From Temnothorax longispinosus (lineage: Eukaryota; Arthropoda; Insecta; Hymenoptera; Formicidae), in contig NC_092367.1 of the NCBI RefSeq assembly GCF_030848805.1, positions 558,001-622,000 of the forward strand: 64,000 nt of DNA. The letters run 5' to 3'. The notes below the pieces were generated by a model. That model saw only the letters and a program-made list of their open reading frames with translations, made no database searches and was not told the origin of the DNA. Each line of letters begins with the position of its first letter. Within the stretch, counting starts at the first letter, position 1. Positions 15,401 through 28,320 of the stretch are shown here, piece after piece. The translations under genes were made by a program, and so were the position numbers.

Positions 15401-15815
15401 TACTCTCTAAAAGTCGAAGAGTGATGCACTTCGAGTGATTATAGCCCCTGTGAGAAAGAGTAAAATTGCGCTGCACAAGTTAGAGTGAAATCGCACTCTA
15501 TTTGATTGAAAGGTCACTCTTTTCGCGTGCAGTAGATTAGTGTCCATAGGAATGATTTGTCACTCTACAATATTGAGTGGACACTCTGTTAAAGTACTTA
15601 ATTTTTATCAGTCGATCTTTAGTGAATCGTGATTCACTACAGCTTTAGAGTGAGATCGTATCACTCCGGTAGAGTGGCCGCTCTAAAAATTTGAGTGAAA
15701 AATTCACTCCTACCTTATGAGTGCCCACATTTACTCAAATCAGAGTGACAAACCTCTCTTTTGGAATAACTATCGCAATCACTCTAATATATTAGTGGCG
15801 AAATCACTCCATGAG
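15401..15815. repeat. Array of GAGTGA/TCACTC inverted dyads
   Basis: Within about 415 bp the hexamer GAGTGA or its complement TCACTC, or a one-base variant, occurs more than twenty times, often as head-to-head dyads. Examples are TAGAGTG-6 bp-CACTCTA at 15481-15500, TAGTGAATC-GT-GATTCACTA at 15620-15639, GAGTGA-7 bp-TCACTC near 15648, and GAGTGAA-AAA-TTCACTC near 15693. Units are irregularly spaced at about 20-60 bp and have diverged. No open frame, poly-A tail or clear terminal repeats are seen. It may be a decayed palindromic satellite, a foldback element or a cluster of binding sites; the sequence alone does not decide. Confidence 0.75.
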
Positions 15816-16123
15816 AATTAGAAAATATGAATGTATAATTCAAACTTTACCAGTTTCTCTTACGAACATTTCTCTCACGAAAACCGAGGGGGGGGATGAT
15901 GATTGTCAAAATAAAGGACACTCCGACTGAGACGTATTCTCTGAGAGAACAATCTGCCAACGAGGTGCGTTTGCGAGGCGGGGAAAAAATGGGGAGGCAT
16001 TTTCGTTAACGACCGTACGGGAATCTCATAACTTGTATTACATCGTGGGGTGGGGTAGGTGGCGATGAATCGTCGCATAAATCACACACGCTGGAAGCAC
16101 AGAGGCGTCCATCACCGCCCCCA

Positions 16124-16186
16124 CGTTCGTCCGTTTCGTTCGCTCGTCCGTCCGTCTGTTCGTCCGTCCGTCCGTCCGTTCGTCGC
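16124..16186. repeat. (GTCC)n tetranucleotide repeat
   Basis: GTCC/GTTC units are repeated about 14 times with substitutions. Confidence 0.9.
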
Positions 16187-16920
16187 GGTAACGTCTTCGG
16201 GTCCTCCTCCGGGAGGGCAGGGAAAGGAAAGGTTCGCTCGCAAATTAGTCACTGGAGCCCAGATTACGAATGGACCACCTTCCCGGCAATCCGCGAGTAT
16301 CCCGTTTCAGGAACGCCGGGCGAAATTAAACAAAGTGCCATGCTTCGCCCGGCGTTCCGCCTTCGTGGGTAGATTCCGCCTTCGGGGAGGCGCGACGACG
16401 TCGCGTCCTTCGTCATCGTGTCGTTTTGTTGCGGCGAGAAAAAAAAGAATCGCGGAACGAACAAATGGGATCGATAAATTTCAACGGGGAGTCATTCATC
16501 GCGGAAATGATCTTCGGCGAAGACTGTGAACGAGCTTGGACGCTTTCTCGTTACACATATTCGATTTCGAATTTTTTTCTTATCGGATAGTTAATCATTA
16601 ACGTTAAATTATTTCGCTTCTGAAAACTCTAAATCTTCTCGCAATCTATCTTTTTGACGATTTTACGAACCACTCATTATCGCGATTGTGAAACATATTT
16701 GTATTTTTGCTATATCGTCTGAAGAATAAAGAATGTGATGAGTAAAGGACCGCGGTGAAGTGACGGATCTCCGTTTCTATCGTCCTTCTAAAACAGAGTT
16801 ATATGATGAATTGCAAATATACGTGGATTTGCAGAGATTTGCACGCAAAAACGTACATAATATGTCTCAATTCACGTCGGAATTTATTTTAATGTTAACC
16901 TTGAATTATCTTTGTTGCAG

Positions 16921-17101
16921 GTGGAAGCTACCGATTCCGATTGTGGTGTAAACGCGATGGTCAATTACACCCTGGCCGGCGGTCAGCTGGAGAACGAACA
17001 GTTCCTGGTGCGCAGTGATACGGGGGATATTTGCGTCCGATCGCCTCTGGACAGAGAAACAGTGCCTTATCTGGAACTGCCTGTCATTGCCACCGATAGA
17101 G
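16921..17101 (+). CDS. ds: dachsous exon 1 of window
   Basis: Phase 0 in, phase 1 out; acceptor tttgttgcag, donor G|gtttgt. It encodes the body of a cadherin repeat starting VEATDSDCGVNAMVNYTL, with an LDRE motif (LDRETVPYLE) and ending VIATDR. It corresponds to about repeat 6 of Drosophila Ds. The preceding part of the repeat is in an exon outside the window. Confidence 0.95.
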
Positions 17102-20100
17102 GTTTGTGCCACTTTTCTTTCTATTGTCTGGCTATTCAATTATATATCGATCTTGAAAAGAGACTTCATGATACGTATCTAATTTTAGCTGAATAGTCGC
17201 GACTTGATTAACTATATTAGATACTGTTTCTGATATTTCTATCTTTATTATTGTGTACAATTTTCTGCTAATTTACAATCGATAGTATTAATGGTACCAT
17301 GTTAGAATTGAAATATTTTCCTTAAAGGAACAGAATATCCTCAGATACTGATCTCTTTGTTATTATTTGACACTAAGTATCGCAGTCGTGAATTTTTTCG
17401 TCCTCGGAACTTGTACCTAAACGCTTAACAACCTCAGCCATTGCAATTCGAAAGCCGTTGCAATAATTCGGCTCGATCGCGAGATCTCTCACGCCATCGC
17501 GATCTCTCGTTCCGACGACACAAGAACAATGCTCGGCTCCGCTATTCGCGTGCAAGCCTCATGTACACGCACGGGCGTCGATAAGAGTTAGCGAGACAAG
17601 CGGGAACAAGTGGAAACGGCCGCCCCGCGCGCCGGAGAGCGGAGACACGCGCGTAGAAACTCGCGGCTCGGAAAAACGCGTAGAGAAACAAAGCGACGCG
17701 ACGCGGAGAGGAGGAAGCCGGGACCCCGGCTATCGGCCCGACGAGATCTAGTAGCTCTGTAATAGGGTGTATGATTTATGTCGATGGTAGGCTCCGCGGC
17801 CATTTTCAACGCAGCGGCTCGCGGTCGCCTTATGGGAAAGGACAACGACTGAAGGTCCATTGATCCATGGGGCTACCGTGTGCCAACGGCCATTGCGCTT
17901 ACCGTTTCCGCGCGGCGCGACGCGGCGGCGCTCCAGGAAAGAGGACGCAAAGACGGCGGAGTAGCATCCGAGAAGGAAAATGTTAACCGGTGGTTAAGAA
18001 ATGAAAAAAAAGGCCGAATAAGGGAACGTTGCTATTGTCGACGTTATGCTGTTTTGCAAACAGGGACGAATGCATTCTCGCTCGTAATTGTCGCTCGTTA
18101 TCGATACGATTGTTCGCCGTGCAACGGCAACGTCGGCGACACTATCCGACAGACAATAGAATCGGCCGGATATGACAGGCACCGGCATGCCAGGGAGCGA
18201 CCGCGAGTACCGTCGCGAAGTGATTTATACCACCTGCTGACAAACGCGACGGTCATCCCAGTATGAAACCGAAAAGCAAGAGGGAACATTTCTGCGACGG
18301 ACTTGTTCTGCCGCAAAACGGAAGTGTGACAGCTTCGCGATAATAAATAAATCTCATCTCCCCACGAGATATGTACACGCGCGCACAATCGTGCGCGCTT
18401 GAGCATATTATATATCTCAGCCAAAGAGTCCGGCGCGCGGAAATGATTACAAATACCTTCCGGCGATTCGCACGTCCTCGCGCGTCCTAGCGCTTCCTCA
18501 TGGCGCCGCGCCGCGCGCGCGCGCGCGCAGCCTGAGACTCATTAATCCTCCTCCTCGCCTCTTATTTTTACACCGGCGATTAATTCTTCTTATTGCCCCG
18601 CCAGTAATTCGCGCGGAGAAAATCATTTTGGCGCAACGGCAGTAAAGCGAATCGCGAGCCACCGTGAACCGCGCGGCGGGCCAGGTGCGCATGATTTATA
18701 CCACCTGTTGACGGTCGCTACGCGGACGACGACAACGAGGAGAGTTGCCTCTCCCTGTCCCCTTGCCCTTGCGTTTGCGGTAGTTTCGCCGCTGTCAGGA
18801 GGTGCAAAGAGGCGCCGTATATCGTCGTCGATGTTTATCGGCGGGAAACGCGGGATGATAAGCAAACCACGGCGGGATTTTATCGCGCTAATAGCGTTGG
18901 ATAATGCCGTGCGCGTTCGCGGCGATAATTATTACCTGCGCGCTCAGGATCAAGGCGGAGATCCGCGAAAGGCGTCTGCTTATATACGGATTTTCTTGCG
19001 CGAGTTATTTTGCCCGAGAAGACCGCGAAGACGAAAGCGGATGCGGAATCGGTGCTAAACGCGAGACGCCGCATCGGCGGCCGGGCCCCTCGCGGGTTGT
19101 TAGATGATAATCACTTGGAGCAGTTGATGGATAATATATTTAGAACGATTTTCTGTTAATTATCGGTGCTAACTAAAAGATTAAAAAATTAATGAATTAA
19201 AATTTTCCTATCTCTTATTTATATGTAGCTCGGAGGACGAGTGTATGCTATTCCGATCAACTTAATCATGTTACTGTAAATTACAGGGGAAACAGATAGC
19301 ATTGTAAACTCGCGATATGTAATCAAACCCTGGTGAAAAACGTCCTCTCAACGCATTCGCTGTGCGATGTGATTACCGATATCATCCGGCACGTACATCC
19401 GAACTGGATTCTCCACCAAGCGAGAGAACGGTCTTTAATGCGGCGGAATCTCCACTCGGCATCGATTACGTGCGAGCACGATATCTTAATGTAATTTCCA
19501 CGTTAATCTCCCGAGCGAAGTCTTCCGTGTAGTCGCTGTCGTGCCGGGATTTTATCGTTCGTCTGCGATTTATTATCGTGTCGATGGAAAAAATAATCGA
19601 AGGTGCTGTACTTCCCTTTTCTCGAAATCTCGATATCGCGTTTCTGCCTCGCAGTTCTCCTGTACACAGGTACAGAAACGTAAATAAGGAAGGCACGTCC
19701 AAAGGGATGCACGCTCCGGAGCTACGCCGGGAGGTGACTTTATTGGCACCAGCGTCATAAATCTCCGTTCAACTCCCACCGACTGTCATTGTCCGCGCCG
19801 TTTTTGCGCTTATTTATATCACCCTCTCGACTCCCGCCGCGTTACTGCGCATAATCTCGGATACGTGTCACTCGCACGAGCTTTCAGCTCGCACTTTGTA
19901 ACATATCCCGGAATTAACGTGCGCGCGCGTTTGTGCACGGTATATTAATGGGACGTCTTATTTTGCCCGTAAGAAAAAAAAGGAATGAATTAAGAGGCAC
20001 GGTGGTGTCTCGCGCCAAGTAGGTACGCGCGCAGCGAGTTACGACTTTACGCGAAGGGCAAAATTTCTACCGCAGTCGACTCCACGCGTACGATTTAAGG

Positions 20101-23100
20101 AAAAATCGTTTCTCGATCTTGGATTGTATGTGAAGAAAAAGATATTGGAGATAGTAAAAAAAGAATCCTAATTAAGCCCGCAGGATGCCGCGTATCCGTA
20201 ACGCGCGTCGTGGAACTCATTCCTCGCCCGGACGTAATTTGGCTGTATAAGGTTGAGCACCGCCGCACCTACCGGCCGCATAAATCTCTCGTGCCCCCCC
20301 CCCCCCTCGTATCCCCCGCCGCACGAATCCCGAAAAGAACTCATCCCGACGATCGACCGCGTGAAATTAAAAGGGCCGGACTGCAGCGGGCACGAAAATA
20401 TCAGACAACGTGCATTAAAATGCCGTTGAACTATCCCCAGGAAGTCGGTATCCGTTCGTACCTGGGTGCGTTCCCCGTCTTCCGTATCGAACGCGAAAGC
20501 GCGTAATCAATTTTTTTGCCTCCTCAAGAAAGGAGAGAGAGAGAGAGAAAGAGAAAAAAACGCTATAAGTGCGTTATTTGATCTGTGGGAAGCGCCTGTG
20601 TCCAACAATTAAGAATTGACCGTCGTTATAGGGACACGCAATAAGCTTTTTCGATAAGTTTCACGAATTGACCGTGTCCGCGTTCTGAAGATCGATGCTT
20701 TTTCGATGCTTCGATGTTTCACGAACGAATCAGAGACTTCGTTCTTCCACGTACCGGAGGAGGGGGCCGGGGATCGAGGGACGGGTTCTTGACGCATGAC
20801 TCCAATGACACTCGCACCTATAAATCTCCTCCGCGCTCGGAGAGAGCTCCGCGCGGCCGAGTCCATACATTACTATGAATTACGGTTGTAAACCGTTTAA
20901 ACATCGGATTACCCGTTTTACATACTGTCTTTGATATTAACACTTGCGTCGCGTATCACCTAAATCCGAGGCGGCGACCAGCAACTCGTGGTATCCCGTC
21001 GTGATTTCTCGCTAGCGTTGCGTCGTGAAAATGCGTATATAGAGAGATAGAATTTGCAGATAATCTCCGATTAATTTCAACGACGATATGGTTCAGAAAT
21101 ATAGTTGCGGCAGACCACTGACGGGAGGTAGAGAACTCTCGCAAGTTTAATCCTTGAGTTCTACATCGTGGGACAACTACACTTGTATAGTATTGAACGA
21201 TCGCGTTCATCACTGCCCATATAGAAGGGCGAATTGCGGAAGTACGGGAATAGTGGTGTAATCGCCTCTCCCACAATGCAGTATTCATTATCGCGCGTAG
21301 CTTACGGGTCAATCGATGTATCAGCGGAGCAATTACCCCACGGGGGCCCGCGATGCTCCTAAAAGAGCGCGGTCATTTGAGAGGACTCCATAAGCTTCTC
21401 ACGTCTGAAATATTACCATGAGCGGCGCATTACCCTGCGCGCGCGCGCGCGCGGAGGGGTTAAGAGAGGAGCTCACGTCGACGCACACGTGCTCACGTGT
21501 GTCCGAATAAAACGACGGGAGCGGGGCGGGAGAGATACTGACCGAGGGAAAGGATGCTGAAAGAAGAACGGAAGGAGAGCGAGATGGGACGAGATGAAAA
21601 CCCGATGAACGGAGAGAGCGAGAAAAGGTTCTCCGGCGGCTGATTGGGTCCGAGAAAAGGCCGCGGGAACGGGATGCTCGTGATTTATGCAGACCGGCTT
21701 CGGGCGCGTCGCCGTAGATTCGTTCTCTACGCCGGCTAATACCCCGACATTATTTGGCTCGATAAGAGGATTTCGGCCGGGAATGAAATAAACATAATGT
21801 GCTCTCTCTCGGTCGCGCACCTCTCGCCTCCGCGCGCGCATATTGTGGACCATTCGCGGCCCTCCAGCGAGTACTCGAGTTCAGCGCTGCTCAACTCCGC
21901 TTGATTCCGATAAAATTAATTACAGATTATAAATCCGTATTGTAAAATCGGCTAAAACGTGACAGTTGAAAATTCAACATTCTTTCATTTTTATGAGAAA
22001 TTCGATGACTTTCTTACTACGCGCGTTCGATATCTTATCCTTTTTATAACCATTAATTGTGTAACTATATCCATAACGTATATATATATATATCTAATGA
22101 TACGCTGTATTCTATTTGCAGGGGGATTGAGTACGATAGCGATCGTGCGCATCCAGGTGACGGACGTGAACGACAACCGGCCGATTTTCAAGCCGCAGCA
22201 GTACAACGTGACCCTGCGCAGCGACGGCGTGATGTACAATCCGATCTTGAAGGTGGTGGCGACCGATCTCGACGCCGGCTTCTTCGGTCAGGTCGCCTAT
22301 CGCATCACCAGCGGCAACGAGGGCGGGGTCTTCGAAATCAATCGCGACACCGGCGAAATGAGGGTGTCACGGTCAAATCTGCTGTCGCGCTCGCCGTTGT
22401 ATCAAATCAACGTCACGGCGACGGACGCGGCCGGCCTGAGGAGCATCGTCGACGCCGAGGTCAAGATCACCGTCTCCTCCGCGGGGCACAGAATCGCCAC
22501 TTGCGAGAAACCGTGCTACACCGTCACGGTCAAGGAGAATATCCCGCAAAACACCGCTATCGACGGCATGAAGAACACCGCGACAGCGTCATCCTCGTCA
22601 ACGGGTGAGTCGATTCACCTTTGTACTAACATAAGCCTTTTCATTGGCCGGCCGTTGTGTCTTGCATCATCACTCATGTAACATCGAACACGAGAATATT
22701 GTGACTGACGGCGAATAACGGATTTTACACCGCGAAAGTTTTATATTTATACATAAATGAGTGATTTACAATATTTACATGTATATCGGCATTATCTTGA
22801 TAATTTTCACGCGTTATATTCGTATATATACCTTGTATATATTTTCATTGTGTTTTACTTGCGTTGCATTTGCATTACTTGTACTTGGAAAACTTTGAAG
22901 CTATTTTCGCGCAATGTCGCAATGGCGCAGAGTCATTTGCGACGTTTGCGTAAGGGCACTCGTATGCCTGGAGTTAATCTGTCGGGTCTTTTAGAACGAA
23001 GGGGTATACGATTCTCGAACCGGCAAATGCCTCGGAAACGTATTCCACGCGCGGCGTTACCGCGTTAGCATAGTCGCGTCACGAGTAAAACGCCGAGGAC

Positions 23101-26100
23101 TCCGCAAACGCCTACGTGTGTGCATACGTGCACGTGGACGGTACATTCAGGCACGATGCGCACGGACCTAAAAGCCGAAGCACATCACGAATGAAGATAC
23201 CTATTCCGCCTTCCCTTCTCTTTAATACGAGATCAAGCGAAGCGGGTAGTGACGCACCGAACGCCGCGATATATTTTCGCACGCTACTTAGGGGTATTCG
23301 CGTTTTACGCAGCGCCGAAAATACGACGGCAATGTAGGTCGAAGGAAAAAATTCCGCAGGATGAAATGAATTTAGTGAAGGATAGGGGCTCTCAGCGGTG
23401 AAGGAGGAATTTCGAATTTGAGCGAACAGGTGGCCGTCGAAAGAAGAAGAGAAATGGGATTCGCTCAGCAGGGGGAGGCTGAGATCGTGGACGACGATGA
23501 GATGGAGAAGGAGGAGCAGGGGGAGGAGGAGAAAGAGAGACGAAGGAGGATTGAGCACCGGTAAGGTCGCGGACGGGTGGGTGGATTGCTCCGTGCCGAT
23601 ACACCGAGACACGGGGTGGAGAGGAGGGCGGTCGATCGAGGGGGCGGGGGAGGGGGAGACAGAGAGCAAAAGAGAGGAGAAGTACGTATCCGTGTTTCCA
23701 CACTGGTGGTACATCCGATGCAAGATACGGCGCGTCACGACCCGCGCGCTCGCCGCGCCGTATACGCCGATGCGCCGTGTAAACTGTCCCGCACGGTATC
23801 GAGCGGCACGGCGCGGTACGTTATACGCCCGGGAACGCCGAATAGTTTACACGGTGGTGCCTTACCGGTGGTCGTATTGTTCGCCCCGGCGTTGCCCGTA
23901 TATGCAGCCTGTTGCATATCAATGCGCGAAGGCTGTATTTCCCTCGCCAAGCGACGACGTGGATCTCTCTCTCTCTCTTCTTCCTTTTTTTCCCCTCTCT
24001 CATCTTCTATTCCTCTTCGTCATTCTTTCTCCTCGAGGAGTTAAAAAGCATCCTGACCCTGTGCGACGTGCGGTTTCAACTCGTGGTCTTGGTACCTCGT
24101 ATCACTCGTACCTTGATTCCCCGTCTCATATCTTCCTCTTCCGTAGGTCTCCCTCGTAGGAACGTTTAATCGCGATCAGGAGACGCACTTCTCGAATTTC
24201 TCATATTCGTGTCAATAAATTGTGACGAGTTCTGTGATGCGAGATGTATTTCTGACGCATTCTTTAATTCAGAATTATCTTTCTTCATTTTCGTAATTTT
24301 TATTTCAAGAAGTCAAATTTAGCCCGCGCAATTTTCTTATACACGCACAGGACATTCTTATATACTTCCGTTCCGCGCAATGTCGGTTAAAAGTCTGTAC
24401 CCTTTAAGACTCGAGCATAAAATGTAAAACATACAACGAAACGCGCGCGCGCGGCGAGATACCTTATACATGACACGAAACAACTGAGCACCGTCTCAGA
24501 TACCGCGCATTCAAAGTTGTTCTTCCGGCATCGGCGCGATCGGCCGGTCGCTCGGTCGGACGGTCGATTTCAGAACCCGACTTCCAATCGGCCACGCGTC
24601 CGGCCGCCGTATAGAACCAGTTCGCGCAGAAGAACGCGGCCTGACACTCAGGCCCGCAATATTTGACACACGGCAGCCAATCAGATTATCAGATTAAAGT
24701 TGAACGGGGCCCGGCGATCGTCGGCACAGGTGCGGTTCGTTTCGGCTGTACCGGAGAGAGAGAGAGAGGAATCTCGCGAGCGCGCATTGACGTGCACCGG
24801 CGATTCGCGCTACCATTTTGCGACACCTGTTTTACTAAGCCGGACCGGGTCCGGACAAAGCGGGACGGCACAAATGACAAACTCCGCGCTTTGAGTTTAG
24901 ATTTCGATTAGATCAATGCTGTTGACCGATCGGCTTTTAGCAAATATATAGCAAACAAAGTGAGATTTTCGTGTTACAGAACGATTTAGTTTTAGATATT
25001 ATCATTATATGCTGATGTCGATATGTAAATTATATTCGAGCTGTTGATCAATCTTGTTGATAAACGTAAGAATTATCATCCAGTCAAAGTTTCCGACTCG
25101 TGAATGGACTCGTTGCCCATTAACCGAATTAACTTTAATTAGTTCGTTTCATTCGGCGCGACGCGACACTTGCCGAGAGATGCCCAATCAGATTAGCAAA
25201 TCTAGTCCACCGTTGATGTAAATCGAGTATCCAGAGACAGAGATCGGCTACCACTTTACGATCACCTGTTCCGGTCAAGCAGACTTCGCGCGCAAACGTT
25301 CCTAGCGAATTGCGAAAAAACCATGATCGTTAAAAAGGTGACGGCCGACAAAAGAGCGATCATTTCGCCGATGCTTTGGAACTGTTAAAATCAACGTAGA
25401 CGAACTCCTTATTGGGAAGCAGTCGTTCGTTTCGTGGACGGCCGGCCTGTCCCGATCCTTCCATAAAACCTGGCGACAAAGTGAGGAACGCGCTTCATTT
25501 TACGGTCGAGTTTATGGCACTTGAGGAGGGGACGAAGGGGAGAATCAACCCGCCGTAATCGCGTCGAGTAGAGAAGACCGGTCTTATCTTATCTGCGGAA
25601 TGAACGGCCGCTCTCAGCCTCGCGTCGAGACCGATCTTCTGCTAAGGGAAGAGGGGAGGGTGTCTAGAAATCGTGATGACGCGGATTCGAAGGTTGAAAA
25701 GTTGGAAACGGACTCGTGACACGAAATTGGCGGCGATCGAGCGAAATTACCGGTTACTGGAAACGCTTGACTTCGTTTCGCTAGGAATCTTGTGGCACAC
25801 ACAGAAGGTCTCGCGACGCGAGAATACAAACGGTGATTGACACGTAGGTCGCCGGTAGAAAGTACGGGACCAGTGACATTGAGACGGGTCACGTTATGAA
25901 ATCGGCGCACGACGAGCCAGTCAATTGGTACACTCGCCCGAGGTAGTTTGCTCTCTCTCGCCGGGGCTTCCCGCGAAAGCTCGGCGCAAACAACACGAAA
26001 CAAGACGGCCGTTGTTGAACATCAGTTTTGCAACACGCGGAAGAGAGGCGATAACGACGGTAACAAGCGTCTTCGTTAGAAGGCCAAGGCGCAATCGGCA

Positions 26101-28287
26101 ACCGCTCATCAGAAAGTCGCGCCGTTCTCCATCTCTCTTTCTCTCGCGAATTTCCTTGCCGCGCTCGATTATGCACCTCGTTGGTGATTCGCGAAAAGAG
26201 TCTCGGCAAGTGACGTCGAGCGTGTTATGTGCGCGCGCATTCGCATATAGTTAGATTCCCATAGTTAGCGCGGTGTAACAAGATAATATCTTTTGTCAGT
26301 CAAACATTATTTTGCAGTATTATTTCGTTCATATTCATCGCAAGTTTTCTTGAGAAAGGTTGGAAATATGTAAAATAAAAATATAAATAAAACTTTCGCG
26401 CATCATTTACCGCGCTTGGTTCTTATATAGTTAGCCCGTTTTCTATATTCGTGCGGTTTTCTTGAGTATATACTTATTTAATTAAAGAGCGATAATTAGA
26501 GCGAGTAACGCAGAGTGAATTTCGAGGTGATAATCTCACCTCGACACTCTTGGATCGAGTATTTCGTACTTTTCGGAACCTGGCATTCTCGTCGAAAGAA
26601 TGCGCGCTTCTCGAGTGCCGGTCTTGGGAAGACGCGAGAGAGCCGAACCAAGGAGATCGGAACGGAGCGGAGCGAAAGAGAAGGATGTGAACGCGAAAGA
26701 AGGAAGAGACGGAAAGAGGAGGAGAAGGTGGACCGTCGTCGTCGCCGAGGTCGCATAAATCGTCGTGAGTCGGATTCCGGGCAGCCGAACGCAAGCCGCC
26801 ATTGTCCGAGACTTTTTGCCCCTCTTTCCCTACCAAGAGGGGGGGCTGCCGCTGCGGAGCTCTGCACTCTTTGCATATGCTTTAAATATCGCCGCTCCGC
26901 GCGTTCGCTTTGAGGGCTCCCAGTACCACTCTCCTCTCCTTTCCTCTCTTGTGCGCGAAGAAAAGACAGCGCGCGCGCGGGACGTCCGAGGGGCGCAGGG
27001 GGGGTAAGAGTAGGAGGAATGAAAGATGAGGAACGTCGAGAGAGGAACCCGAAGTTCGCTGACTGTCGGACTCCTCTTGCCGCAATTGGAGGATTGCATT
27101 AGATGCATCGCGCGGCATCTGCGATTTGTATCCCACGCTGCTTCGAGAGCGTCAGCGTGATCTCGTATCGAGGCGACATAAAATAAGTAGTTTCTCGAAT
27201 TTACGACGGGACGTAGCCAAGCCTTCTTCTTATCAGTCCTATAGCGTCGTTTCGTTATTCGCAAATTTAACTGTCCGAATTTCCTCTAGGTAATGATGCA
27301 AAAAGTTAATAAAAGAAAGTAAGGTCGAGAGACGAGAGAGAATCGACATTTTGGAAACTACTCTAACCGAACAACTTCTAATCTTATCCGCGCGACACAT
27401 CGTCCGTCTTTAACGAATTTAACGATGACACCATAAAGATCAACGCCGCGCTGGCAAGTCGTTTAAGACTGGTCATAAAGATACATCCGGATATAACGCG
27501 TGAAACGATCTGGCTGTAATGTCCCGGAATAGGGTATAATCCGCCATTCTCGTCGATGATCAAATCGTAAGAAATGCTCCGTCCGAGTTAATGATGCGAT
27601 ATTTCGCCACTCACCCCATCTTTATTAATTATTATTGCCGGTGTATCGTAATATCATTCCGTAATGTCCAATTCCCTAAGCAAATATTCGGCGAACGAAC
27701 GCGCATCGAGTTCGTCAGTTCGAAGTACACATTCCTTCGACGAACGCGATCCAAAGCACGTCTCGTCGTGACGCGCGTCACCCCCTTTTCTTCGCCACTG
27801 AACTTCGCCGTCGCGTTCCTCTTCTTCGTCCTTGTCTCGATCCCTAATGGATCTCTTTTCTTTTCCTATTATTTCTCTCTTTCTTTTTCTTTTTCCTTCT
27901 CTTTTCACTTTTTAGTTACTCTCTCGTGCACGTCGTGCTTTCGCTGGACTTGTAAATTTCGCGCGGCAATCGCCTCTTTGGAATCCACGGCGAGCACGGC
28001 TGGCGGGGCCCCCGCAGAAAAGAGGGGGCCCGACCTAAACCCGCGCCGAGAAGATTCGCGGATCGAGATAGCGCGGCCACTGCCACACGCCGGGACGACG
28101 AATGCTCGCGGTCTGATTTGCGTAACGTTCCCGGAATTTCATCCGTGACGCCGTATCCCGCAGGTCTCTTTCTCCGACCACTCTTCGACTTCGAAGTTCG
28201 AGCGTACCAATCCTGTCACGGTCCCCCTTACGGATCGTTCTTCCTGTACTTCATTCTTCGCACACACACGCGCGGTCGTTGTTCGCC

Positions 28288-28320
<33 letters not shown>

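Larger units (their letters stand above)
1..16920 (+). other. Upstream ds intron (3' part), no coding exon found
   Basis: The acceptor at 16919-16920 (tttgttgcag) ends an intron that begins before the window, so it is at least 16.9 kb long. No cadherin-like reading frame is present on either strand. Open frames here are short or low-complexity. The contents are microsatellites, GA- and CT-rich tracts (for example 1425-1500, 4620-4750, 5230-5300), AT-rich patches (3180-3440, 4210-4400, 10310-10400) and the dyad array at 15401-15815. Regulatory function is plausible but not shown. Confidence 0.7.
17102..22121 (+). other. ds intron (5.0 kb)
   Basis: This phase-1 intron lies inside a cadherin repeat. 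No nested gene is supported. It contains two copies of a 21-bp GATTTATACCACCTG-type motif (18221, 18692), alternating CG runs near 18512 and 21436, a 13-C run at 20294-20306, and AT-rich DNA at 19130-19330 and 21900-22110. Confidence 0.8.

Noticed and set aside
22560..22604. Suspected frameshift in exon 2 because NTAIDGMKNTATASSSST looks unlike fly Ds.
   Set aside because: The phase-1 donor joins exactly in frame to exon 3, so the segment is more likely a divergent loop.
23112..24169. Long open frames on both strands (208, 220 and 155 codons).
   Set aside because: Composition is low-complexity, driven by GA/CT-rich DNA; all are open in several frames at once and show no domain.
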